A DNA stretch of 64,000 nt from the NCBI RefSeq assembly GCF_003259365.1, contig NZ_QLLY01000019.1:109827-173826 (forward strand). Direction: 5' to 3'. The translations under genes were made by a program, and so were the position numbers. Positions 1-8,552 of this stretch are shown one piece after another. This DNA is from Streptomyces sp. PsTaAH-137. GTDB lineage: Bacteria > Actinomycetota > Actinomycetes > Streptomycetales > Streptomycetaceae. A model generated the notes under the pieces. The model did no database searches. It was not told the DNA's origin and worked only from the letters and a program-made list of their open reading frames with translations. Within the stretch, counting starts at the first letter, position 1, and every line of letters starts with the position of its first letter.

Positions 1-738
1 ACCTCGCAGGCGCCCTCCGGCCTGGAGATCATCGCCAACGACGTGGACCCGGCCGTCTCGACGTCCTTCAACGACGCGGACTACCGCGCCGCGCTCGACG
101 TCCTCGGCAAGCAGTACCCGATCATCCTGACCGACTCCGGTACGGGTCTCCTCTACTCCGCGATGCGCGGAGTCCTGGACCTGGCCGACCAGTTGGTCAT
201 CATCTCGACGCCGTCGGTGGACGGCGCCTCCAGCGCCAGCACCACCCTGGACTGGCTGTCGGCGCACGGTTACGCGGACCTCGTCCAGCGTTCCCTCACC
301 GTCATCTCGGGGGTCCGCGAGACCGGCAAGATGATCAAGGTGGACGACATCGTCAGCCACTTCGAGACGCGCTGCCGCGGTGTGGTCGTCGTCCCGTTTG
401 ACGAGCACCTGGCGGCCGGTGCCGAGGTAGACCTCGACATGATGCGGCCGAAGACCCGGGAGGCGTACTTCGAGATCGCGGCACTGATCGCCGAGGACTT
501 CGCCCAGCGCAGCCAGCAGCAGATGCAGGCGGGCGGCATGTACGGCGCCCAGCCCGGCATGCCCCCCGCGGGCTACCCGCCACAGCAGGGCTACGCCCCG
601 CAGCCCCCGGCCCCCCAGCCGGGCTACGGCTACCCGCAGCAGCAGCCCCCGGCCCCGCAGCAGCAGCCGCAGCAGCCTCCGCAGCAGGGCGGCGGCGGCC
701 TCCCGTCGGGCTGGACGCAGCAGCAGCCGCCGCAGTAG
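1..738 (+). CDS. ParA/MinD-like ATPase with Pro/Gln-rich tail (5' partial)
   Basis: The frame is open from base 1, so the start and the P-loop lie outside the window; 245 residues are visible. Residues 1-175 look like the second half of a MinD/ParA fold: a beta strand with IILTDSGTG, then LADQLVIISTPSVDGASSAS, as in the switch II region and the strand after it. From about residue 176 to the end the chain is Pro, Gln and Gly rich (repeated PQQ, PAPQ) and probably disordered. ParA-like ATPases with Pro-rich tails (EspI-like) are known in ESX loci, and the WXG100 genes downstream fit that. The role (substrate handling or regulation) is inferred. A strong terminator follows. Confidence 0.75.
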   Translation, partial: TSQAPSGLEIIANDVDPAVSTSFNDADYRAALDVLGKQYPIILTDSGTGLLYSAMRGVLDLADQLVIISTPSVDGASSASTTLDWLSAHGYADLVQRSLTVISGVRETGKMIKVDDIVSHFETRCRGVVVVPFDEHLAAGAEVDLDMMRPKTREAYFEIAALIAEDFAQRSQQQMQAGGMYGAQPGMPPAGYPPQQGYAPQPPAPQPGYGYPQQQPPAPQQQPQQPPQQGGGGLPSGWTQQQPPQ

Positions 739-761
739 GAGCGGCAGTACGAGCATGACGA

Positions 762-796
762 GAGGGGCCCCGTCCGCACCGCGGACGGGGCCCCTC
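762..796. terminator. Bidirectional intrinsic terminator
   Basis: Perfect 16-bp inverted repeat with arms gaggggccccgtccgc and its complement and a 3-nt loop. It lies between the convergent ParA-like gene and the Spo0M-like gene and can serve both. Confidence 0.85.
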
Positions 797-809
797 ACTC
801 ATGGCTCGC

Positions 810-1553
810 TCAGCGCTGGAAGGTCGACCGCAGATGCTGGTCGAGCCAGGCCGTCCACCCCGCGACGTCGATGGTGGCGTACGGGAAGGGGTACGGCCCG
901 TACGAGCCGGTGACCAGGTCGAGCGAGTCGTGGCGCGCGAAGAAGATGGACTCCAGCTGACCGCCCGGCCGCCGGTACTCCGGCGGGAACCACATCTCGA
1001 TCTCCTGCCAGAAGTCGACCTGCGAGTTCTGACCGCCCTTGGGCGTCCCCTTCTTGACCTCGGCCTCGTCGAACCGGAACCCGAGGTTCGAGTACGCCTG
1101 CAACAGCGCGTCCTGCGCGGGCAGGGCATGGACCTGGATCTCGTCGAAGTCACCGGGGTCGACGGAGTTCTCGATGGACAACTCGGTACGAACAGCCACC
1201 CGCGCCCCCTTGAGCGGCCGCCCGCCGAGCACATGCGTCAAGGGCGTCTCCCACGGCACCTCCATGGTGACCTGCCCGTTGACCGAGTCCCCGGCACGCA
1301 GCGCGACGTTCTCCCCGAGCACCAGAGACTTGAGCACACCGGGGTTGCCCCACAGCACCTCCGTCTCCTCCAAGTCCTCGAAACGCGCGACGAGTTGGAT
1401 CCGGATCTGCCGCAGATCGATATCGACGGACCCGCCCCGCAGCTCGACATTGCAGTGCAACTGGTCACCCGGCCGCACGGCGGTCGTGTTCAGGGTGGTC
1501 TCGACGTCGGGCGCACCGACGCCGAGCGAGCTGAGGAACTTGCGGAATGCCAT
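810..1553 (-). CDS. Spo0M-like sporulation-control protein (arrestin fold)
   Basis: A 247-residue protein beginning MAFRKFLSSLGVGAPDVET. It matches the Spo0M family: an early beta-sandwich with PGDQLHCNVELRGG, then DLRQIRIQLVARFED, and a second sandwich rich in Trp and Pro. Spo0M is an arrestin-like cytoplasmic protein tied to sporulation control in Bacillus and widespread in Streptomyces; its biochemical role is not settled. The ATG at 1553 is chosen over upstream in-frame codons because GGGGAG sits about 5 nt before it and the family N-terminus starts here. It is the last gene of a minus-strand run (2407, 1594, 810), 40 bp after the previous gene. Confidence 0.8.
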   Translation of the reverse strand: MAFRKFLSSLGVGAPDVETTLNTTAVRPGDQLHCNVELRGGSVDIDLRQIRIQLVARFEDLEETEVLWGNPGVLKSLVLGENVALRAGDSVNGQVTMEVPWETPLTHVLGGRPLKGARVAVRTELSIENSVDPGDFDEIQVHALPAQDALLQAYSNLGFRFDEAEVKKGTPKGGQNSQVDFWQEIEMWFPPEYRRPGGQLESIFFARHDSLDLVTGSYGPYPFPYATIDVAGWTAWLDQHLRSTFQR

Positions 1554-1593
1554 GAGATCTCCCCGATTTAATGCTCCCCGTACGGGAGCGGTG

Positions 1594-2295
1594 TCATTGG
1601 AAGGGCAATGTGGCCAGCCCGAAGACGGCCATGCCGATGCGGAACAGGACGGCGAGAACGAGTCCGAGGCCACCGATGACGAACACCCATTCCCACGTGG
1701 CTCTCAGTGACTTGGGCAACAGCTGGTCCGCCTCCGACGCGGAAGGGCCGATACCCTTTTTCGGGAAGGACCCGGTGAGGGCGCACTTCGACCCGTACGC
1801 GAAGAAAAGCATGAAGAAGAAGCCGCCGCACAGGTAATTGACCGCTGATTCCGCGCTGGTGATCGCCAGCGTCCCGTCGGCGGAGCGGTTTACCGCGAGC
1901 TTTTCGGCCTTCTCCGTGGTGACCTTCTCCGCGGCGTCGCTCTCGACATTGGCACCCCCGAAGCTCAAGTGGATCTGTGCTGACTTGTCCACGACGGAGC
2001 CGTCGGACGAGCGGAACGCACCGTGGCAGGTCACCGATACCGGAGCGCGTTCGGTGCTGCGCTTCGACGAGCCGTACGTCACCTTGCACTGACTGATGGA
2101 GAGGTCTCCGTGCGAGCCGACGTACCCGCTGGACAGTACGGAAGTGGTGAAGGTCCAGTACATTCCGCCGAGAGTCAGCAGCACCACCACGATGCCGAAG
2201 ATCCGCCCGATCAGCGCCGGAGGCGGAACCGGCGAGATCTCATCGGTGGGGCTTTTGTCCGTGGGCGGTTGAGGTGGGGAGGAGGGCGTCTTCAC
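1594..2295 (-). CDS. Membrane protein of a local paralogous family (copy 1)
   Basis: 233 residues with a GTG start preceded by GGAG. Layout: Pro-rich cytoplasmic N-terminus (1-27), a transmembrane helix at about 28-48, an extracellular stretch containing HGDLSISQC and a second Cys (VTCHG), two more hydrophobic helices near 153-175 and 206-228, and a cytoplasmic loop with GIGPSASEADQLLP between them. The genes at 2407, 5240 and 5933 share the layout, including the GELxxxxC motif after the first helix. I do not recognise a named family. Position inside the ESX locus suggests an accessory envelope role, which is inference only. Confidence 0.75.
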   Translation of the reverse strand: MKTPSSPPQPPTDKSPTDEISPVPPPALIGRIFGIVVVLLTLGGMYWTFTTSVLSSGYVGSHGDLSISQCKVTYGSSKRSTERAPVSVTCHGAFRSSDGSVVDKSAQIHLSFGGANVESDAAEKVTTEKAEKLAVNRSADGTLAITSAESAVNYLCGGFFFMLFFAYGSKCALTGSFPKKGIGPSASEADQLLPKSLRATWEWVFVIGGLGLVLAVLFRIGMAVFGLATLPFQ

Positions 2296-2406
2296 CGGAT
2301 CTCCAGATGGCGTCGGCAGGACGGCTGTTCATGGCTCGAGTGGGAAAGCGTTCGACGCGGAGCTGAAGAAACTTGAGAAGGCCTGGTGCGGCGCCCGGAG
2401 CGGCAC

Positions 2407-3159
2407 TCACATCAGCAGGCTCGCGAAGCCCGCGAACATCAGCAGGATTCGGAAGACGATGGCGAGCACCAGCCCGATGCCGCCGATCACCCACAGCCAA
2501 CTCTCGGTGTCGCTGGCCCACTTGGGCACCATCGCGGTGCCCTCGCTGTGCGTGGGGCCGATCCCCTGCTTGGGGAAGTGGCCGGCGCCGATGCAGGTGA
2601 AGCTGTAGCCGAGGAAGATCACCGCGAGGAATCCCAGGCACAGGCAGTTGGCGATCGACAGCCAGCTCGTGACGTAGAGATCGCCGTCGGAGGAGCGGTT
2701 GACGCTCACCTCGTAACCCGGCTTGTAGCCCCGGTCGTAGTCCTGCTTGCGGATCTCGCTGATGGTGTCGCCGTCACCGCCGCCCTGGTTGCCGTCCAGG
2801 ACGAGCCGCGCGGACCGGTCCACGACGTCGCCGCCGGAGGAACGGAACGTCCCCTCGCACACGAGCTCCCGCACCCGCTTGCTCGGGTGCGAGCCGCTGG
2901 AACGCGAACTGCCCGACTCGTACGTCGTGTCACACGTGCTGATGGTCAGCTCACCCCGCGTCCCCACGAGACCCGAGGACATCGCGGCGGTGGAGAAGCC
3001 ATACCAGATGACCGCGAGCGCGGCGACGGCGACCGCCACCCCGAACCAGCGGCCGATCGGCGACGGCGGTACGGGCTTGGTGGCGGACTCCTCCCCGGGG
3101 GGCTGCTGGGCCGCGGAAGCCGACGAAGGAGGAGGGACGGGCGAGGCAGGAGAGGTCAT
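2407..3159 (-). CDS. Membrane protein of a local paralogous family (copy 2)
   Basis: 250 residues, ATG start. Clearly homologous to the next gene (1594): Pro-rich N-terminus, first helix near 35-55, RGELTISTCDTTYE, LVCEGTFRSSGGDVVDRSA (paralog: VTCHGAFRSSDGSVVDKSA), a second helix with Cys-rich CLCLGFLAVIFLGYSFTC, GIGPTHSEGTAMVP, and a C-terminal helix. The two genes are 111 bp apart and look like a tandem duplication. The two ectodomain Cys that follow GELTIS and LVCEG are kept in both copies and could form a disulfide. Function unknown. Confidence 0.75.
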   Translation of the reverse strand: MTSPASPVPPPSSASAAQQPPGEESATKPVPPSPIGRWFGVAVAVAALAVIWYGFSTAAMSSGLVGTRGELTISTCDTTYESGSSRSSGSHPSKRVRELVCEGTFRSSGGDVVDRSARLVLDGNQGGGDGDTISEIRKQDYDRGYKPGYEVSVNRSSDGDLYVTSWLSIANCLCLGFLAVIFLGYSFTCIGAGHFPKQGIGPTHSEGTAMVPKWASDTESWLWVIGGIGLVLAIVFRILLMFAGFASLLM

Positions 3160-3358
3160 GTCGAAGATTCCGTGAGAGGCCCGGTGGTGGGGGGGAAATG
3201 CCAGCTCATCGGCACTGTAATGGGCACTCGTGGCGGACTTACGTCCGGGCCGTGAAGAGTGAGTGCCTGCTGCGCCGCCTGAGGATGTGGTCGACTACAG
3301 TACGACATTCGGCTCCGCGGAGCCGGTATCGGCAGGAGAACAGCGGGGGGAACAGGCC

Positions 3359-3697
3359 ATGGCGGGCGTTGGGTACGAGATCGACGCGGACGTTCTGAAG
3401 TCCCAGGGACGTGCTTTCGCTCGTCTCGGTGAGGATTTCGGTTCCGCGGCGAAGAAATCGGGCGACGCGATCGAGGGGCTCGAAGAGGGATTCGGCGACG
3501 ACGACGCCGGAGTCGCCACCACGATTCTCGACTTCTACAAGCCGATCAGCGCCGGAATCCGTGACTCGCTGGAGCACCTCACCGAGGCCCTGAAGGGGGT
3601 CGGCGAGAAGCTGGACTCCATGGCCGAGCAGTACGACACCACCGAGCAGGACCATTACCAGGCGCTGATGCAGGCGTCCCAGAACCGCGGGGCCTGA
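3359..3697 (+). CDS. WXG100/EspC-like small type VII secretion protein
   Basis: 112 residues, all helical, no signal peptide, beginning MAGVGYEIDADVLKSQGRAF. It is a close paralog of the gene at 6950 (both 112 residues, with LGxDFxSA, the FGDD/WGED turn, a DxYxP segment, and DSxEHLxxxLxxxGxxL). The central turn FGDDDAG replaces the Trp-x-Gly of classic WXG100 proteins. The ATG at 3359 follows a G-rich ribosome site and matches the paralog's start; upstream in-frame codons are not conserved. A TACAGT -10-like hexamer lies at 3296-3301. It precedes a CpnT-like protein by 28 bp, a pairing repeated at 6950/7448, so it is likely the secretion partner or chaperone of that protein. Confidence 0.8.
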   Translation: MAGVGYEIDADVLKSQGRAFARLGEDFGSAAKKSGDAIEGLEEGFGDDDAGVATTILDFYKPISAGIRDSLEHLTEALKGVGEKLDSMAEQYDTTEQDHYQALMQASQNRGA

Positions 3698-3725
3698 CCC
3701 CTCCCGATCGCTGAGGAGCAGGCAC

Positions 3726-4778
3726 GTGGCCTGGGACGAGATCACCGTACTGCCGCCGGAACTCGACTGGATTCTCGACCTTCTCGGGTTCGACTGGCCG
3801 AACCTCAACGAAGTCAAGATGATCGAGGCCGCCAACGAGTGGCTTCGGCTCGGTCAGGCCGCGGCCGACGCGCAGACGCAGGGCAACGCGGCGGCCCAGC
3901 CGATCACCGCCTTCTCCGGCGAGGCCGTCGAGAAGTTCACCGACGAGTGGGGCAAGTTCGCGGGCGGCGCCCTGGGCGTCGGCTACCTCGACGTGATCAG
4001 TGTGGCCTCGGGCGCGCTGGCCGGGGCCCTCACGGCCTGCGCGGCCATCGTGGCCGAGATGAAGCTGGCCATCATCATCCAACTCATCGACCTGGCCATC
4101 GAGTTCGCGGCTGCCCAGGCGAGCGCTGTCTTCACCCTCGGTGCGTCCGAGGCGGCCTTCGCCGCCCGGGTCGTGATGGTCAGGCAGCTCGTGGGGCGCC
4201 TGCTCAAGGAGGCCGCGCAGAAGGTCTGGCAGGCCATCCAGGAGGCCCTCAAGGAGCGGGTCGTCAAGGAGGCGAAGACCATCCTCGAGGACCTGGCCAA
4301 GGACACCCTGAAGTCCGTCGCGAGCGAGGCGGCCACCCAGAGCATCAAGGTGAGCCTCGGCGCGGGGGGCGGCCTCCAGGAGTCCCTGCTGGGATTCGGC
4401 GCCGCCGCCGTCAACCCGGCGATGGGGAAGGTGGCCGGCGAGATCTCGGTGAACGACGACGGCAACGGCTACGACTTCGAGGCCAAGGCCGGCGGAAAGG
4501 TCGTGCAGGGCCTCGCGGCCGCCGACGCGGGCGACCCGGGCGGGCTGCGGACCGCCGTGCAGGGCGCGGGCGAGCTCTTCAACAACGCCACGGAGAAGCC
4601 GCACGCGGAGTCGGGGACGTCGACGCCCTCCACGCCGTCCGAGCCCACGGCCGCACCGTCCACGCCGACGTCCGACACCCCGTCCACACCGACATCCGCG
4701 CCGGCGTCCGCACCGGAACCGGCCGCCGTCTCCGCGGGAGCGTCGGAGGCCGATCAGGTCCGCGCCACGTTCGGCTGA
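3726..4778 (+). CDS. CpnT-like N-terminal secretion domain protein without toxin domain
   Basis: 350 residues, GTG start with GAGGAG upstream. The N-terminus LPPELDWILDLLGFDWPNLN is the signature of the WXG100-like domain found at the N-terminus of CpnT-type type VII effectors. Residues 85-200 are hydrophobic or amphipathic helices; 290-340 is a Pro/Ser/Thr linker. It ends EADQVRATFG with no catalytic domain. The same N-domain opens the paralog at 7448 and the giant toxin at 32007. It may be a structural substrate, or a stub that can acquire toxin modules by recombination. It sits between a small EspC-like gene and a small helical gene. Confidence 0.75.
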   Translation: MAWDEITVLPPELDWILDLLGFDWPNLNEVKMIEAANEWLRLGQAAADAQTQGNAAAQPITAFSGEAVEKFTDEWGKFAGGALGVGYLDVISVASGALAGALTACAAIVAEMKLAIIIQLIDLAIEFAAAQASAVFTLGASEAAFAARVVMVRQLVGRLLKEAAQKVWQAIQEALKERVVKEAKTILEDLAKDTLKSVASEAATQSIKVSLGAGGGLQESLLGFGAAAVNPAMGKVAGEISVNDDGNGYDFEAKAGGKVVQGLAAADAGDPGGLRTAVQGAGELFNNATEKPHAESGTSTPSTPSEPTAAPSTPTSDTPSTPTSAPASAPEPAAVSAGASEADQVRATFG

Positions 4779-4824
4779 CGCACCAACGAACCACGTACGC
4801 ATCCACAAGGGGGAGTCCCACACC

Positions 4825-5190
4825 ATGAGCAACGGACCCGGAAACCGCGACCGCCTCGACGCGCTCGGTGAGCGCGACTATCCCATCGAGGACAAGAACC
4901 TCACCGAAGAGCAGAACGAGCACCTCACCGCGTCCCTCCGCAAGGTCCGCGACATGCCCAACGCTCCGAAGCCGCTTCAGGACCTGGCCCGCCAACTCCT
5001 CTCCGGCCGCATGGAGTTGAAGGACGTACTCGACAGCCCGGCCGGGCACCGTGCGCTCGGTGAAGGGCTCGCGCCGCTGCGGGAGCAGTGGAAGAACATG
5101 TCGCCGCAGGAGCGGCAGAAGGTGCGCGAGTACGACCCGGACGAGGACCCGAGGGGCGGCGGCGCGACCCGCGACAGCCGGATCCGGTAG
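4825..5190 (+). CDS. Small charged helical protein, possible type VII chaperone
   Basis: 121 residues, hydrophilic, no membrane segment. The core LQDLARQLLSGRMELKDVLDS is shared with the gene at 10983 (EMAQEVLSGRMGLREAADVS), including the conserved LSGRM; both have PLREQW/PVAEKW further on and a charged tail. Start ATG follows AAGGGGGAGT. It is 46 bp after the CpnT-like gene, and its paralog sits next to another predicted substrate (9803). That repeated association suggests a substrate-specific chaperone or adaptor, but there is no direct motif for it and I do not recognise a named family. Confidence 0.65.
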   Translation: MSNGPGNRDRLDALGERDYPIEDKNLTEEQNEHLTASLRKVRDMPNAPKPLQDLARQLLSGRMELKDVLDSPAGHRALGEGLAPLREQWKNMSPQERQKVREYDPDEDPRGGGATRDSRIR

Positions 5191-5239
5191 AGCTGACAGA
5201 GCTGGTGCTGATGGAGCTGGTGGAGAGCAGAGGGGGAAC

Positions 5240-5857
5240 GTGACGGACTCCGCGGCCTGGGAGCGGCACCGAGCCCGCCGCAATCACGTGAACCGGCGGC
5301 TGCGGGGCTGGCTCGTCGGGGGAGCCATCGCCGCCGTGGGCTGCAAGCTGGCGTTCTCCGGCATCGGCTATTTCGACGGCCACCTCACGGTCACGGCCCG
5401 CCCGGGCTACGTCGCCGTGGAGTCCTGCCGGAGTACGGGCGACGGCTTCACCTGCACGGGAACCTTCAAGGACGACAAGACCGGCGAGAAGACCGAGGGC
5501 GCCGTCCTGCACCGCGGCACCACCGCGGTGCGGGGAGCCTGGCTTCCCGCCTTCCGGACGGACGACGACACGTACACGGGCTCGTCCACCGGTGAACTCA
5601 CCGCCGGAAAGCTCGCCCGCGCCCTCGCCTGGCTCGGCGGCGCGGCCCTGCTCTTCGCCGTGGGCGGCTTCTTCCTGCTGACCGGATACATGCCCCGCGG
5701 ACGGTGGAACGAGCCGAGGTACCGTTTCGGCCGCATCACCTTCGGCGAGGCCTGGCAACTCCTGAGCGAGCGCCGCCCCGCCCTCCCGGTGCTCGGCGTG
5801 CTCCTCGCCCTCTGCCCGGTGCTGATCGGCGCGGGATTCGTGGTGGCGGCTTCCTAG
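5240..5857 (+). CDS. Membrane protein of a local paralogous family (copy 3)
   Basis: 205 residues from GTG 5240, which has AGGGGGAA just upstream; the open frame further upstream overlaps the previous gene and has the codon bias of a shadow frame. Basic N-terminus, a helix near 24-42, an ectodomain with YVAVESC and FTCTGTF (the two Cys in the same spacing as in copies 1 and 2), a helix at about 125-150, and a C-terminal helix at about 180-203. Shorter than copies 1, 2 and 4 and without the Pro-rich N-terminal tail. Function unknown. Confidence 0.7.
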   Translation: MTDSAAWERHRARRNHVNRRLRGWLVGGAIAAVGCKLAFSGIGYFDGHLTVTARPGYVAVESCRSTGDGFTCTGTFKDDKTGEKTEGAVLHRGTTAVRGAWLPAFRTDDDTYTGSSTGELTAGKLARALAWLGGAALLFAVGGFFLLTGYMPRGRWNEPRYRFGRITFGEAWQLLSERRPALPVLGVLLALCPVLIGAGFVVAAS

Positions 5858-5879
5858 CCCCGACACCACCTGCCTGTTC

Positions 5880-5913
5880 GGGCCCGCAGCCACTTCCGGT
5901 CGGCTGCGGGCCC
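5880..5913. terminator. Bidirectional intrinsic terminator
   Basis: Perfect 12-bp inverted repeat (gggcccgcagcc and complement) with a 10-nt loop between the convergent genes ending at 5857 and 5933. Confidence 0.85.
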
Positions 5914-5932
5914 ACGCGCGTACCCCAACGCC

Positions 5933-6778
5933 TTACAGCACGTACCCCAGAAGCAGTGACACCAGCGCGCCCACGGCGCCGATCGCCCCGACCGCGATGA
6001 CGACCGGCCGCGTCGCCCCGCGTGCGGACGCGCGCCAGGCATCGTTGTACGACACCTGGCAGCGCCTGCCCGGGAAGTAGCCGGTGGCCGCGCAGAAGAT
6101 GCCGAGCGCGGCAGCGATGAGCAGGGCGAACGAGCCGGCGAAGTCGAACCCGGCGTGCTTGGCGTCGGATACGACGTAGTCGAAGTCCCGCGACGTCGAC
6201 ACGGCCTCACCGGCCTGCGTCACCGAGACCGACTCGTCGGCGTCGTAGCGCAGCTTGGTGTCCAGGACCGCGTTGATGTCCTTCGTCCTGCCGTCGTCCG
6301 ACGTGAACACCCCGAAGCAGTCATAACTGCGCCGGGTCCGATAGTGCCCGTGCGAGCGGTAGTGCTCGTACTTCGCGGTGCACTTCTCGACCTTCAGCTC
6401 CCCGTGGACGCCGCGCACCCCGGCGGCGTACAGGCCCTCCCACGCGAAGTAGCCGCTGAAGAGCAGCGCGACGACGATGATGCCCGCGCCGATCAGCCGG
6501 CCCAGAACGGGGACCTTGGGGCCGGCGGGAGCCTGCGGCGGAGGCGGCTGCTGCGGGAACTGCTGCTGCGGCCCGGGCGGCGGCCCTTGGGGCGGTGAAC
6601 CCCAGGGCTGCGGCGGCTGTTGGTAAGGGGGCGGCGGTGGATACGAGCCCGGGGGCGGCGGCGTGTTCTGCGGGTAAGGGGGCTGTCCCTGCGGCGCTTG
6701 CTGGTACGGGTTCGGGTACGGCGACGGCTGCTGCGGTGGCTGCGGCTGCTGGTAGGGGTTCGGCTGATAGTTGGTCAT
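5933..6778 (-). CDS. Membrane protein of a local paralogous family (copy 4, Pro/Gln-rich N-terminus)
   Basis: 281 residues, ATG start. Residues 1-90 are a Pro/Gln/Tyr-rich cytoplasmic tail (repeats of NPYQQ, PPQQP). A helix lies near 95-117, followed by VHGELKVEKC and a second Cys (RSYDCFGVF), then a helix at about 205-228 and a C-terminal helix at 250-275. The GELxxxxC motif and the topology match the genes at 1594 and 2407. The long low-complexity N-terminus resembles tails on other proteins in this locus (gene at left edge, mycosin at 23368). Function unknown. Confidence 0.75.
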   Translation of the reverse strand: MTNYQPNPYQQPQPPQQPSPYPNPYQQAPQGQPPYPQNTPPPPGSYPPPPPYQQPPQPWGSPPQGPPPGPQQQFPQQPPPPQAPAGPKVPVLGRLIGAGIIVVALLFSGYFAWEGLYAAGVRGVHGELKVEKCTAKYEHYRSHGHYRTRRSYDCFGVFTSDDGRTKDINAVLDTKLRYDADESVSVTQAGEAVSTSRDFDYVVSDAKHAGFDFAGSFALLIAAALGIFCAATGYFPGRRCQVSYNDAWRASARGATRPVVIAVGAIGAVGALVSLLLGYVL

Positions 6779-6949
6779 AGCGGGCCTCGGGCTGTTCGGG
6801 GACGCGGGCGGCGGGCCGCAGCACGTTAGCTCAGGGACATGGCGTGTGTGTGAGCACGTGGTGAGGATTGCGCGGGCTGTGAATCACTGGTACGGGACAG
6901 CACTAGAGTGACTGGGTCTCCAACGCGACACAGTATTCAGGGGGAATAC

Positions 6950-7288
6950 ATGGCAGGCGCAGGTTTCGAGGTCGATCCGGCCGTGCTCAAGGACCAGGGG
7001 GGCGTCTTCACCGACCTGGGCGCCGACTTCAAGTCCGCGACCGAGCAGCTCAAAACGTCACTCGAAGCGGCCGAGTCCGACTGGGGCGAGGACGTCATCG
7101 GCACCTTCGCCGACATCTACGAACCGGTGCGGGACGGCATGCTCGACTCGATGGAGCACCTCGCCTCCGAGCTCGACAAGATCGGCAACAACCTCGCGGT
7201 CATGGGCGCGCAGTACGAGCTGACCGAGGACGACCAGGCCCAGAGCATCGTGGCCTACGGGGCTCAGCGGCCCGGCATCACGTACTGA
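6950..7288 (+). CDS. WXG100/EspC-like small type VII secretion protein
   Basis: 112 residues, helical, paralog of the gene at 3359. Contains SDWGEDVIG at the central turn, a closer match to Trp-x-Gly than the paralog has. The ATG at 6950 follows CAGGGGGAAT and aligns with the paralog; TAGAGT at 6904-6909 is a candidate -10 element. It lies 159 bp ahead of the CpnT-like gene 7448, repeating the 3359/3726 pair. The likely role, inferred, is co-secretion with or escort of the larger neighbour. Confidence 0.8.
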   Translation: MAGAGFEVDPAVLKDQGGVFTDLGADFKSATEQLKTSLEAAESDWGEDVIGTFADIYEPVRDGMLDSMEHLASELDKIGNNLAVMGAQYELTEDDQAQSIVAYGAQRPGITY

Positions 7289-7447
7289 CGCGCGTACGCA
7301 CGCACCTGTTGCACCCATTCACGGGGTGTTCGCACCTGTTCACGGGCGACGGCCTGCCGCTGTCATCTTTCGCGGTCACCGTCGCCGTTCATTCACGCAG
7401 GCGTACGCGCACACGGAGGCGTACGCACACCGGGGGAGTAATTCACC

Positions 7448-8488
7448 ATGGCCTTGATGCTGCCGTCCGAGGTCGAGTGGGTCCTGGACCTGCTCGGCTA
7501 CAGCTGGCCGGACGCCAACGAGGACAAGATCCACGAAGCGGCCCAGGCGTGGCGGGAGTTCGCGCAGGCGGTCCGCCAGGCGCAGGGCACCGGGACCGGC
7601 GCGGCGCAGACCGTGTTCGGCGCCAACTCCGGTGAGGCGGTGGAGAGTTTCGGCGAGGCGTGGCAGAAGTTCTCGGGCGCCGGCGGCGGGTATCTGGAGG
7701 ACGCCGCGCAGGCCGCCGAGATCCTCGCGTTCGCTCTCGACGCGGTCGCCCTGGTGGTCGTCGGCAGCAAGATCGCGGTGATCGCGCAGCTCATCGCCCT
7801 CGCCATCGAGATCGCCGCGGCGCAGGCCGCCGCGCCGTTCACGCTCGGTCTGTCGGAGATCGGCGCGGCGGGTGCCACGCAGGCGACCCGGCTCATCGTG
7901 CGGCGGCTGCTCGACGAGCTGAAGCAGCTGGTGATCAAGACGATCAAGGACGCCGTCGAACAGGCCTCGGTGAAGGCGATCAAGGAGACGATCGTCGAGG
8001 TCCTGAAGGAGGCCGCGGTCGAGGCGGGCAAGTCGGCGGGCCAGAGCATCGTCGAGCAGGGCGTCAAGACGCACTTCGGCGCCCAGCAGAGCATCGACTT
8101 CGGCGCGGCGGCGGGAGCGGGCTACGACTCCTTCAAGGAGACGGCCGTCAGCGGCATCAAAGACGGTCTTCAGGAGAAGGCCGACGGCATCACGGGCCTC
8201 GCCGATCCGCAGACGTACATCGACGCGGGAACGGACCGGGCGACGGAAGTGGCGGGCAACCACGCCCAGTCCGGCCTGGACCGGCTGCGCGGGGGAACGG
8301 GCGGAACGGGCGGAACGGGCGGAACGGGCGCGGACGCCTCCGGAGAAGCTTCGGAAACGCCGTCGTCGAGTACGTCGAGTACGTCGAGTACGCCGAGTAC
8401 GTCGGCAAGTGCATCGACAAGTGCATCGGCGGGCTCGTCAACGGGCTCGACGGCGGAGGACGAACGCGCCCGGTCGACCTTCGGCTGA
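7448..8488 (+). CDS. CpnT-like N-terminal secretion domain protein without toxin domain
   Basis: 346 residues, ATG start with GGGGGAG upstream. It opens MALMLPSEVEWVLDLLGYSW, the WXG100-like domain signature, then helical and amphipathic stretches (85-215). A short repetitive linker follows (a GGT repeat, then Ser/Thr-rich runs) and the end is ERARSTFG. Paralog of 3726 in length, layout and tail; its first residues are near identical to those of the giant toxin at 32007. There is no recognisable enzymatic domain, so it may be a non-toxic substrate or a reservoir N-domain. A 9-bp tandem repeat encodes part of the linker. Confidence 0.75.
   Translation: MALMLPSEVEWVLDLLGYSWPDANEDKIHEAAQAWREFAQAVRQAQGTGTGAAQTVFGANSGEAVESFGEAWQKFSGAGGGYLEDAAQAAEILAFALDAVALVVVGSKIAVIAQLIALAIEIAAAQAAAPFTLGLSEIGAAGATQATRLIVRRLLDELKQLVIKTIKDAVEQASVKAIKETIVEVLKEAAVEAGKSAGQSIVEQGVKTHFGAQQSIDFGAAAGAGYDSFKETAVSGIKDGLQEKADGITGLADPQTYIDAGTDRATEVAGNHAQSGLDRLRGGTGGTGGTGGTGADASGEASETPSSSTSSTSSTPSTSASASTSASAGSSTGSTAEDERARSTFG
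8294..8329 (+). repeat. 9-bp tandem repeat, 4 copies, in coding linker
   Basis: Unit ggaacgggc repeated four times without change, encoding Gly-Thr-Gly runs in the linker of the 7448 protein. A second near-repeat (unit gagtacgtc) follows at about 8366-8403. Confidence 0.9.
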
Positions 8489-8552
8489 TCGCTGATGTGC
8501 TCGTGACAATGTGAGGGTCGTGTCACAGTGCAGCCGATCACCGGGAACAGTC

